Of a stretch of DNA of 64,000 nucleotides, positions 26,282 through 33,471 are shown piece by piece. Source of the stretch: Paenibacillus segetis (lineage in GTDB: Bacteria > Bacillota > Bacilli > Paenibacillales > Paenibacillaceae). A program made the translations under genes and the position numbers. How positions within the stretch are numbered: position 1 is the first letter of the stretch; every line of letters begins with the position of its first letter. The notes under the pieces are model-generated. The model ran no database searches. It was not told where the DNA came from and worked only from the letters and a program-made list of their open reading frames with translations. Location: contig NZ_BMFT01000001.1 of assembly GCF_014639155.1 (NCBI RefSeq), forward strand, positions 2,046,001 to 2,110,000, given 5' to 3'.

Positions 26282-26601
26282 TGTTGGCAACCACTTTCCA
26301 CGGATCCATCCGTCTTGTTGTTAAATCCATAAACACGGCGTTCACCTGCGTAATTAACGAGTTCAACCTCTTTTTCATCACCTGGTTCAAAACGGACCGC
26401 CGTACCCGCTGGGATGTTCAAATGTTTACCAAAACCATCTTCACGATTAAACTCAAGGGCTTCATTTACTTCATAAAAGTGAAAGTGAGATCCGACTTGA
26501 ACTGGCCGATCTCCCTTGTTTTTCACTCTAGTTCTCGAGGCAGTTCTTCCAACATTACAAATAATATCTTCTTCTTTCAAAAAACATTGGCCGGGTATCA
26601 T
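26278..26601 (-). CDS. ureB: urease beta subunit UreB
   Basis: 107 residues. [20 protein letters not shown], read as [19 protein letters not shown], is the classic UreB core, and [20 protein letters not shown] follows. It is a separate polypeptide as in most Bacillales, between ureA (36 bases upstream) and ureC (overlapping). Confidence 0.97.
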   Translation of the reverse strand: MIPGQCFLKEEDIICNVGRTASRTRVKNKGDRPVQVGSHFHFYEVNEALEFNREDGFGKHLNIPAGTAVRFEPGDEKEVELVNYAGERRVYGFNNKTDGSVESGCQQ

Positions 26602-26637
26602 TTGAGTATTCCTTCTTCCTTCTATCTAATTTCTTAG

Positions 26638-26940
26638 TTATGAAATTGGACTATGTACAGTTACCAGCTTTGTCCCATCTGGAAAAGTGGCTTCGACTTG
26701 GATATCGTAAAGGATTTCCGGTATCCCCTCCATAACATCTTCACGCTTTAATATGGATGCGCCATACTCCATTAATTGAGTAACTGTTTTGCCATCCCGC
26801 GCCCCTTCTAGTACTTCATAGGTTATATAAGCAATAGCCTCTGGAATGTTTAGTTTGAGTCCTCTCTCTTTTCTCCGTTTGGCAAGATCAGCGGCTACTA
26901 CGATCATAAGCTTGTCAATCTCACGTGGTAATAAGTGCAT
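26638..26940 (-). CDS. ureA: urease gamma subunit UreA
   Basis: 100 residues: [30 protein letters not shown] and [18 protein letters not shown]. It is the first gene of the ureABCEFGD operon, with GGAGGC before the ATG. The whole cluster is transcribed leftwards. Confidence 0.97.
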   Translation of the reverse strand: MHLLPREIDKLMIVVAADLAKRRKERGLKLNIPEAIAYITYEVLEGARDGKTVTQLMEYGASILKREDVMEGIPEILYDIQVEATFPDGTKLVTVHSPIS

Positions 26941-27026
26941 GGTTTAGCCTCCTTCATTTTTATTTAAAAATCTTTAATTTCCCTCTTTTATGTGAATACT
27001 AAATCAACCGAAAAATACAGACTTGA

Positions 27027-27043
27027 TGACATTACCATTTACA
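27027..27043. promoter_or_regulatory. candidate TnrA/GlnR box
   Basis: TGACATTACCATTTACA differs from the TGTNA-N7-TNACA consensus at one fixed position. It lies between the divergent ureA and urea transporter genes. TnrA and GlnR control urease in Bacillus subtilis, which makes the site plausible, but one mismatch in AT-rich DNA is weak evidence. Confidence 0.4.
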
Positions 27044-27100
27044 TAAACGTGTTAATGTATGCAAATATTGTTAAATTAATCTTGAAGAATGGGGATCATT

Positions 27101-28042
27101 ATGCAAATAGACAAACGAATTATATTACGTGAAGGAACGTTATCTTCTTTGATTTCTGTTACCTTCAAAGGCATCTCCCAAGTCATATTGATTGAGAATG
27201 CTGTCACTGGATTCATTATTCTAATAGCAATCATGCTATCCTCTATTTCGTTAGGTTCTATCGTATTTCTATCAGCAGTCATGGCCACTTTAATTGGACG
27301 ATTTGGTGGAGCCGATAAAACCATTATTAACCAGGGTCTACTCGGTTATAACCCGGTGTTAGCCGGAATCGCTTTATTCTTGAATTTAGAGGGGGGGCTG
27401 CGATGGGTATTCGCTTTGGCGGGAGCCGCAGTTGCAACTCTTTTTACGGCTGCTATGATGCATTTGATGCGAAACACAAAGATTCCGGTTCTTACGTTTC
27501 CTTATATCATATTGACTTGGTTTCTGTTTCTCGCTTCTTACCAATTGGAAATGTTCCAGTTAAGTCCAAGCCTCGTCCCTCAAGATCTTTCCCACTGGTT
27601 GCTACATCCAGGAGGTACAATGGATTGGATTCATGGACTGGTTAATGGGATTGGACAGGTATATTTCCAAGATAGATTGTGGTCTGGCATTTTGATTTTA
27701 TTTGGGGTGTTTTGGGCAGATTGGAAGCTTGGTTTATATGCTGTCATAGGATCCTTCGTTGCTTTACTTACCGCCTATGGATTAGGAGCAGAGGTTTCAC
27801 TACTAAATTCAGGACTTTACGGATTTAATGCCGTATTAACCATTCTGGCCGTCGGTGCTGTTTTTAGTACGAAGAACATCTTAGTTCCTGTGACTGGAAT
27901 TATAGCATCCGTATTAACAGTACTTATTACAGCCGGCGTAGACACCTGGCTTGTGCCATATGGACTCCCAACTCTAACGATGCCATTTGTTCTATGTACC
28001 TGGCTTTTTCTGGCCGCAAGGAAAGTCCTTCCCCGAATATAA
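27101..28042 (+). CDS. urea transporter (UT family)
   Basis: 313 residues, about ten membrane helices in two similar halves, the UT-family design. Each half has its signature: NQGLLGYNPVLAGIAL in the first and NSGLYGFNAVLTILAVG in the second, both of the type (N-x-G-L-x-G-[FY]-N-x-V-L) lining the urea path. It is divergent from the urease operon, so urea import and breakdown are probably switched together. ATG 27101 is preferred to 27089 because a GGGG purine stretch lies at the right distance. Confidence 0.92.
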   Translation: MQIDKRIILREGTLSSLISVTFKGISQVILIENAVTGFIILIAIMLSSISLGSIVFLSAVMATLIGRFGGADKTIINQGLLGYNPVLAGIALFLNLEGGLRWVFALAGAAVATLFTAAMMHLMRNTKIPVLTFPYIILTWFLFLASYQLEMFQLSPSLVPQDLSHWLLHPGGTMDWIHGLVNGIGQVYFQDRLWSGILILFGVFWADWKLGLYAVIGSFVALLTAYGLGAEVSLLNSGLYGFNAVLTILAVGAVFSTKNILVPVTGIIASVLTVLITAGVDTWLVPYGLPTLTMPFVLCTWLFLAARKVLPRI

Positions 28043-28060
28043 GAATTGTTCGCGCAAAAA

Positions 28061-28097
28061 AAACAACACGCCCTATTTAATATTCGGCGTGTTGTTT
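28061..28097. terminator. bidirectional terminator after the urea transporter gene
   Basis: AAACAACACGCC and GGCGTGTTGTTT form a perfect 12-bp stem. It lies between converging genes. Confidence 0.85.
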
Positions 28098-28147
28098 ATA
28101 TTGTTCATTACTTTGAAATGAATTATCTCCAATATATAAATCTGTGC

Positions 28148-28783
28148 TTAATTCATTCCATGTTCTTCACGGATTTTGTACAATCCTTGAAGCAGTAATT
28201 CTGAAGGATCTCGATTTAGCATTAAATGCGTAAACAATAAATGAACCGGAAAAGCACACACATTGTTTCCTTCCCGGATGGACGGGAATCCAGCTTCAAT
28301 TACTGGACCGTGTTCTTCGTTCAATTCAAGCCCCGCATGAACCTTCTCCGGTGCGAATTCTTCTTGCACTGCCTTTACGCATTGTGGAACCAGCACCTTG
28401 TCGATAAGAGCGATTGTCTCCTCTTCACTTTCAGGTGGTTTCGGAAGCAAGTTGCCTCCTTTGGTCTTCATCAATTCGACGAAAAATGATGCCATCCATT
28501 CAGCTGGATTTCTATCCGACTGGAATAGAGTGATCAATTCGCGAAGGAAAAAGCCACATGCATAAACGTCATTTGAATCATCCTTCACTTGATAAATAAA
28601 GACCGGACCATACATCTCCTGATTTAACACTTGAACCTCGACTTCGTCAAAATGCTTTTTCAATGACACGAGGCCATTATGACGAACAGCCCTGATTAGT
28701 TCATCCCATTTCTCTTTGGACATGGTTTCTTGCTCGTTATTGCTTTCTGCATTTGTTTTTTCATTAGTCGTCATTTTCTTCAC
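28148..28783 (-). CDS. unknown cytosolic protein with internal duplication
   Basis: 211 residues, acidic, no signal peptide or membrane segment. I do not recognise the family. Two related segments are visible: about 75-115 (GPVFIYQVKDD, VYACGFFLRELITLFQSDRNP) and about 163-205 (GPVIEAGFPSIRE, NVCAFPVHLLFTHLMLNRDP). Both share GPV, a V-x-A patch, a hydrophobic helix and R-[DN]-P before another helix. Charged residues fill the first 35 positions. It lies between the urease cluster and the second ECF locus and points away from the former; no functional link is evident. Confidence 0.7.
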   Translation of the reverse strand: MKKMTTNEKTNAESNNEQETMSKEKWDELIRAVRHNGLVSLKKHFDEVEVQVLNQEMYGPVFIYQVKDDSNDVYACGFFLRELITLFQSDRNPAEWMASFFVELMKTKGGNLLPKPPESEEETIALIDKVLVPQCVKAVQEEFAPEKVHAGLELNEEHGPVIEAGFPSIREGNNVCAFPVHLLFTHLMLNRDPSELLLQGLYKIREEHGMN

Positions 28784-28858
28784 CCATAACCCATCATATC
28801 ATTCGGCGGTTTGAATAGTCTAGTCCATCGCGAACAAGCCGGGTAAGGGAAAGCGTGA

Positions 28859-29668
28859 TTAACTTTCTAGCATGTTACGCGCAAAACTAAGGACATCTGA
28901 CTTGGCACTCTCTGCCCAAATCGTATAACGCACCTGATTTTCCGTATCCGACCAATCCAAATGGTCTAGTCCCTTCTTATCGTTTGTGTAGATGCACTCT
29001 ATTCCGCCAATTTTAATGGCTTCCTCTGTTATATTAGGATTAGTAAACGGTACAGGTGTTCCATCTAGTGGCGATGAAGGCTGTATACGCGTTGCAACAA
29101 CAACTACTTCTACTTTACCTTTTATATACTTAAGGACTGAACTGAATACTTCATTTGCCTCAAACTTTGTGGAGTAGATTGATTTTCCTCCCTTTGCCGC
29201 TTGTGCCTTTAGTTCTTTCTCTAGCTTCTTGTACAAATCCGATGATTTATCGGGATCCTGAAGATACAATAGCCCATTTGTAAATTTGTATCCTTTTGGA
29301 AGGTCTGCGGGCTGTGTAAGAGCCGGGGCATTCGTTTTCTTCGCTTTGACGAGATACGTGTTGTAATCCTGATACACAAAGCCTTTTCCCATAAAAGAGA
29401 TTTGATCGAGCGGATTTTGCTTTTTGTCTTTAACATAATAAGCAATCATTTGACCTGGCTTTAGCCCAGCACTCAGTTTGTTGATTTGATCCTGGATTGA
29501 AAGTGTTTTCTCCGATTTAGCTTGTGTAACAGCAGACACCTGATTTAGTTCCAATTGCGATACTGATTTAGGTTTGGCGTATGCACTGGATGTTCCGGCG
29601 ATCATCATAACCGCGGTCAGTGATAATATGACTTTTACCTTATTTGCTTTAGTTACATACATGTTCAT
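28859..29668 (-). CDS. secreted paralogue of the neighbouring anti-sigma sensor domain
   Basis: 269 residues. A signal peptide (cut after SSAYA, about residue 31) and no other membrane segment. From about residue 55 it parallels the outside part of the protein at 29781-30761: LKPGQMIAYYVKD against LDPGELAVYYIKD, TNAPALTQPADLPKGYKF against TDAPFIQEPTFVPEGYIF, FSSVLKYIKGKVEVVVVATR against VSTIIKYQKGEHELTIIAFA (compared here in blocks of at most 20). It lacks the cytoplasmic and membrane parts. A promoter-like motif shared with the sigma gene precedes it. A soluble partner or decoy of the sensor is the best inference. Confidence 0.78.
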   Translation of the reverse strand: MNMYVTKANKVKVILSLTAVMMIAGTSSAYAKPKSVSQLELNQVSAVTQAKSEKTLSIQDQINKLSAGLKPGQMIAYYVKDKKQNPLDQISFMGKGFVYQDYNTYLVKAKKTNAPALTQPADLPKGYKFTNGLLYLQDPDKSSDLYKKLEKELKAQAAKGGKSIYSTKFEANEVFSSVLKYIKGKVEVVVVATRIQPSSPLDGTPVPFTNPNITEEAIKIGGIECIYTNDKKGLDHLDWSDTENQVRYTIWAESAKSDVLSFARNMLES

Positions 29669-29714
29669 TTCTGCTCCCTTCGGCCAATTGGCCTGATAAA
29701 TTTTAAGTTCATTA

Positions 29715-29746
29715 GGTATAACACCTCATTTACCATAAAAGGGACA
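29715..29746 (-). promoter_or_regulatory. ECF-type promoter of the secreted anti-sigma paralogue
   Basis: On the minus strand TGTCCCTTTT is followed, 16 bases after TGTCCC, by GTGTTATACC. The sigma gene at 30722-31303 has the same pair with the same spacing. Confidence 0.7.
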
Positions 29747-29780
29747 GTTTGTTAAAATCATATGAAAAGAAGTCTTTAGT

Positions 29781-30761
29781 TTATTGGTAAATCATACCTT
29801 CAGCAATTTTTGCAAAGATATCCCTTGATAAGGGGTCCTTCGGATCGTCCAGGATCATAAATAATGCATGTTTGTTCTCGTCAAGCCATGTGAGTCTATG
29901 ACCAACTTGCTGGGTTTTAGAGCCCGTTGAATTCGTATAAAAGAGCATTTCTGTTCCACCGACGATCAACTTTTCCGCATTATTAGTATAAATCTGAGCC
30001 GGCGAATCCGAAGACTTAGCAAAGGCAATGATCGTTAACTCATGTTCTCCCTTTTGATACTTTATTATCGTGGATACGGCTTTTGACCATGGGACTATTT
30101 TATAAAATAGTGCTTTATCTTCTTGAGAAGTTTCTGCCATTCCCTTCAACTCATCAAGAATATTTTGATATTCCGGTGTATTAGCAAAATAATCGAATTG
30201 GGTTGAAATATTACCGCTCTCAAAGATGTAACCTTCGGGTACAAAAGTAGGTTCCTGGATAAATGGAGCATCTGTCTCCTTCATTTCTTTCGCCAAATCA
30301 TCATAATTTCGGTGTAGAATTGGCCTATAATAATATCGAAGGGGATTCCATTTATCCGCTTCATTAATCTGCTCATCTTTTATATAGTAGACAGCAAGCT
30401 CTCCCGGATCCAACTTCTTCTTCAGTTCATCTAGATATTTGTTAAGTAGCTGGGCAAAATACTCCCCAAATTGATTGTACTGCTGCTCTTTTGTCGAAAT
30501 GACGATCTTACCTTCCTTATTTCTGATATGTATCCATTGTGAACTGGCATACGCTGTTAAAGATGAAAGAAGAAGAACTGCGGATATGATGGTAATGAAT
30601 ACAGGTCTCCGGCCTTTAAATTTCCGTTTTGGCGTTTTGAAATGATGTACTTGATGTATTTTGTCCATAATAATGGGAGATACGTTGAAATCTTCTTCTA
30701 TTTCTCTTATCTCCATGCTTCTCAAAACTTGATCTTGATCAGATTCTCCTGTATCTCGCAT
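29781..30761 (-). CDS. putative membrane anti-sigma factor
   Basis: 326 residues. An acidic N-terminus (about 1-50) probably binds the sigma factor. A single membrane helix spans about 52-70 (VFITIISAVLLLSSLTAYA). The rest is outside the cell. The start at 30761 has AGGAG seven bases before the ATG and overlaps the sigma gene by 40 bases, typical of sigma/anti-sigma pairs. No zinc anti-sigma (HxxxCxxC) motif is seen, so it is of the RsiV/RsgI-like, zinc-free kind in layout. It resembles the secreted protein encoded just downstream. Confidence 0.75.
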   Translation of the reverse strand: MRDTGESDQDQVLRSMEIREIEEDFNVSPIIMDKIHQVHHFKTPKRKFKGRRPVFITIISAVLLLSSLTAYASSQWIHIRNKEGKIVISTKEQQYNQFGEYFAQLLNKYLDELKKKLDPGELAVYYIKDEQINEADKWNPLRYYYRPILHRNYDDLAKEMKETDAPFIQEPTFVPEGYIFESGNISTQFDYFANTPEYQNILDELKGMAETSQEDKALFYKIVPWSKAVSTIIKYQKGEHELTIIAFAKSSDSPAQIYTNNAEKLIVGGTEMLFYTNSTGSKTQQVGHRLTWLDENKHALFMILDDPKDPLSRDIFAKIAEGMIYQ

Positions 30762-31303
30762 TGCTCCGCTCCTTTCTTCTCTTCGATCAGCTTCATGGTT
30801 TTTTGCCTAAGCCGCAAATATTTTTTCTTCACTGCCTCCGTATTTTTACCCAGAATTTCAGCGATTTCAGCGAAAGGCTTCTCTTCAAAAATTCTTAATA
30901 CAAGTAAATTCCGCTCATCTACCGACAACTTGGACATAGCATATTCTAATGGTGCGCTAAACCATTGCTTATCTAGCTTTTGCTCCGTACTTTCTGTTAT
31001 ATCTAATGGTTTGAACAACTGCATTACCCGCTGATGGATGCGACGCTTACGCAATAAGTTAAGACAATGATGATAAGCGATTTTATATAGCCATGACGAG
31101 AATGATGCTCTTGGCTCATACAATTCCAGCTTCGTATATGCTTTGAATAGGATATCTTGAACAGCGTCTTGTGCGTCTTGCCGGCAACCAAGCATTCGGC
31201 AGCAATAGACATAGATCTGTCTTTGATACATTTCAACAATCGGCTGAAAATATTCCACCTCTCCAGCTTTGACTCGTCTCACGTATTCTTCTATAGAATC
31301 CAA
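30722..31303 (-). CDS. ECF RNA polymerase sigma factor
   Basis: 193 residues. Region 2: YVYCCRMLGCRQDAQDAVQD (as CRMLGCRQDAQDAVQDILF in shorter part) and ASFSSWLYKIAYHHCLN. Region 4: LSVDERNLLVLRIFEEKPF and AEIAEILGKNTEAVKKKYLR. TTG start with GAGGTG about ten bases upstream. It is followed by its presumed anti-sigma gene. The ECF motif before it suggests autoregulation. The stress it answers to is unknown; the sensor domain matches nothing I can name. Confidence 0.88.
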   Translation of the reverse strand: MDSIEEYVRRVKAGEVEYFQPIVEMYQRQIYVYCCRMLGCRQDAQDAVQDILFKAYTKLELYEPRASFSSWLYKIAYHHCLNLLRKRRIHQRVMQLFKPLDITESTEQKLDKQWFSAPLEYAMSKLSVDERNLLVLRIFEEKPFAEIAEILGKNTEAVKKKYLRLRQKTMKLIEEKKGAEQCEIQENLIKIKF

Positions 31304-31336
31304 CTCTACGCTACACCTCGATTCATCCTTTTATTT

Positions 31337-31368
31337 GGTTTAACACTTCATGACTCGGAAAAGGGACA
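31337..31368 (-). promoter_or_regulatory. ECF-type promoter of the sigma gene
   Basis: TGTCCCTTTT and GTGTTAAACC on the minus strand, 16 bases apart, matching the site at 29715-29746. Only one base of the ten in the -10 part differs. Confidence 0.7.
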
Positions 31369-31409
31369 TCAAATAAGAGCAAATAAAAAAATATTAACTC
31401 AACAAAACA

Positions 31410-31439
31410 ATAGATCACATCCTAATGGATGTGATCTAT
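31410..31439 (-). terminator. hairpin after the small zinc-ribbon gene
   Basis: ATAGATCACATCC and GGATGTGATCTAT make a perfect 13-bp stem with a TAAT loop. TTGTTTTGTT follows on the minus strand. It lies about 60 bases after the stop at 31498. Confidence 0.65.
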
Positions 31440-31497
31440 GAAACAGCCATTCTTACTTGGAAATCCAAGGACTATCGGCTAAACATGGTTATGCATG

Positions 31498-31734
31498 TTA
31501 CTTACGTACCTCAACGTTTCCTTCCTTCATCGTAAAATAACCATTCCTTACAAAGGACAAAATTCGACTTACACTGATTCCAGTTTGGTTCGAAAGATCC
31601 AAAACTATTGTATCTGGGTGAACCTCAACAATACTACGTATTTTGTTATACATCTCTTCGCAGTCCGCGCACATTTTTATGTAGTTTTTCTCAGTTAAAT
31701 TCCCACAAAAATCACAAATTTGATAATTCCCCAT
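31498..31734 (-). CDS. small zinc-ribbon protein (YvyF-like layout)
   Basis: 78 residues. Four Cys (C7, C10, C22, C25) form a C-x2-C-x11-C-x2-C zinc ribbon. After it, LDLSNQTGISVSRILSFVRNGYFTM forms a helix-turn-helix-like segment (LSNQTGISVSRILSFV). This order of ribbon then short HTH resembles YvyF-type flagellar-operon proteins, but no flagellar gene is nearby. A regulatory role is possible. It stands alone between divergent genes. Confidence 0.65.
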   Translation of the reverse strand: MGNYQICDFCGNLTEKNYIKMCADCEEMYNKIRSIVEVHPDTIVLDLSNQTGISVSRILSFVRNGYFTMKEGNVEVRK

Positions 31735-31914
31735 GATGTCTCCTTCTATTTTGAGTCTGTATGTACAACTTATGTACTATTTGATGAGTCCTATATGTTA
31801 TTATACTTGTATTTATAACTCACCGCTATATGTTGATCTTCTAGACTTTACCCTATCTATCCCCTATAATATAAAGGATAATTTAACAAAAATACGAACA
31901 ATAAGGTGTATATT

Positions 31915-33285
31915 ATGACAAAATATTCGCAAATTTTTCTAGGAACTGCTTTTTCCGCTAAGTCACCTAAAGAAGTAAGCATTCTAAAAGATCATCTGTT
32001 CTGCATCAATGCAAACGGGATGATCGAACAAGTCGTTGCCCCAGAAGATGCTGACTATCAGACCTTACTAGATGCTTATCAAGGCCAAGAGAACTTTCAT
32101 CGTTTAACTGAAGGTCAATATTTCTTGCCTGGTTTTATTGATTTGCATGTCCATGCACCGCAATGGGCCCAATCGGGAACGGCCTTAGATATCCCACTCT
32201 CCGATTGGTTAAACACCTACACGTTTCCACTTGAGTCGAAATTTTCAGATGTAGATTTTGCCCAAAAAGTCTACCAAGATGTAGTAAGCACCTTGCTTGC
32301 AAACGGTACTACTACAGCACTATACTTTGCTACGGTTCACAAAGAAGCAAGTATATTGCTTGCTAAGATTTGTGCAGAGCAAGGACAACGTGGTTTGGTT
32401 GGAAAAGTAGTTATGGATCATCCAGAGAATACCCCAGACTATTATCGAGACAGAGATACGCAAACTGCGTTAGCGGATACAGAGGAATTTATTGTTGCAG
32501 TCAAGGAGTTAGCCAAAACATCGAAGCAAGGGGTCTACCCTGTCGTTACTCCACGGTTCATTCCAAGCTGTACGGATGAGGCTCTGCAAGGGCTTGGAGC
32601 TCTAGCTGCCAAATATGATACTCACATACAATCACATTGCAGTGAAAGTGATTGGGCACATGGTTATGTGAAGGATCGTTTCGACAAGAATGATGCATTT
32701 GCTTTACATGATTTTGGCTTATTAAGCGACAAATCGGTTATGGCTCATTGTAATTTCATAGATGATGCCGATGCAGACTTATTTGCTAATACGGGTACGG
32801 CGATATGTCATTGCCCTATCTCAAATGCTTATTTCGCTAATAGCGTAATTCCAATCGCGCATTTACATGCCAAAGAGGTTGAAATTGGATTAGGATCTGA
32901 TATTTCTGGTGGTTTCTCGCCAAGTCTTTTCGATAATGCTAGACAAGCTGTCATCTCATCTCGAATGCTAGAAGATGGTGTGAATACGAAGCTTCCTGCT
33001 GAAGAACGTGGTGTATCGAATTCACGCATCACCATTAACGAAGCTTTCTATCTAGCTACCGCTGGAGGCGGTGAAAGCCTCAGCTTACCCATCGGCCGTA
33101 TTGAAGCGAACTACGCTTGGGACGTACAAATTATCGATACGACATTAGCCTCTGCAAAAATACCAGTTTTTCAGACTAACGAGGAACTTGGTGATGTTTT
33201 CCAAAAGATTATGTATCTTGCCAGACCGGAGAACATCCGTGAAGTTTGGGTACAGGGAGAAAGAGTTCATTCTCGTAAGTCATAA
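31915..33285 (+). CDS. guaD: guanine deaminase (amidohydrolase family)
   Basis: About 456 residues. Amidohydrolase motifs: GFIDLHVHAPQW (zinc His-x-His, about 78-80), QSHCSESDW, MAHCNFIDD and GLGSDISGG (zinc Asp). GTALDIPLSDWLNTYTFPLE is characteristic of guanine deaminase. The enzyme turns guanine into xanthine and ammonia. ATG 31915 has AAGGTG eight bases before. TAGACT and TATAAT spaced 17 bases apart near 31851-31879 may be its promoter. No purine riboswitch was seen. It is monocistronic. Confidence 0.93.
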   Translation: MTKYSQIFLGTAFSAKSPKEVSILKDHLFCINANGMIEQVVAPEDADYQTLLDAYQGQENFHRLTEGQYFLPGFIDLHVHAPQWAQSGTALDIPLSDWLNTYTFPLESKFSDVDFAQKVYQDVVSTLLANGTTTALYFATVHKEASILLAKICAEQGQRGLVGKVVMDHPENTPDYYRDRDTQTALADTEEFIVAVKELAKTSKQGVYPVVTPRFIPSCTDEALQGLGALAAKYDTHIQSHCSESDWAHGYVKDRFDKNDAFALHDFGLLSDKSVMAHCNFIDDADADLFANTGTAICHCPISNAYFANSVIPIAHLHAKEVEIGLGSDISGGFSPSLFDNARQAVISSRMLEDGVNTKLPAEERGVSNSRITINEAFYLATAGGGESLSLPIGRIEANYAWDVQIIDTTLASAKIPVFQTNEELGDVFQKIMYLARPENIREVWVQGERVHSRKS

Positions 33286-33310
33286 CATCAATCTAATATG
33301 CGATAATCAA

Positions 33311-33348
33311 GAGGTGGCTTCTGAATTTATCAGAAGTCATCTTTTTTT
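33311..33348 (+). terminator. terminator of the guanine deaminase gene
   Basis: GAGGTGGCTTCTGA pairs with TCAGAAGTCATC (one mismatch pair) and seven T follow. Confidence 0.85.
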
Positions 33349-33375
33349 GGTCGATTGTTCGGTGTACAACACAAA

Positions 33376-33423
33376 TGACCCGTAAGAGGGTCACTTTTTT
33401 CAAAGTTTCCATCTTACGGGTCT
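33376..33423. terminator. nested hairpin at the end of the MMPL gene
   Basis: Two pairings compete: TGACCC with GGGTCA, followed by CTTTTTT on the plus strand, and a longer arm GACCCGTAAGA with TCTTACGGGTC. The second faces the MMPL gene end at 33472. Confidence 0.6.
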
Positions 33424-33471
33424 CAGTTTAGGAAGATGGTCAAGGTATTCTTGATCATCTTTCACAAAAAA

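Noticed and set aside
31410-31439. Hairpin as an operator for the sigma gene
   Set aside because: It is a perfect stem-loop after the small zinc-ribbon gene with a T-rich tail on that gene's strand, and it lies upstream of the ECF promoter rather than on it.
31740-31914. Purine riboswitch before the guanine deaminase gene
   Set aside because: No recognisable purine-aptamer core sequence or expression-platform terminator was found in the leader.
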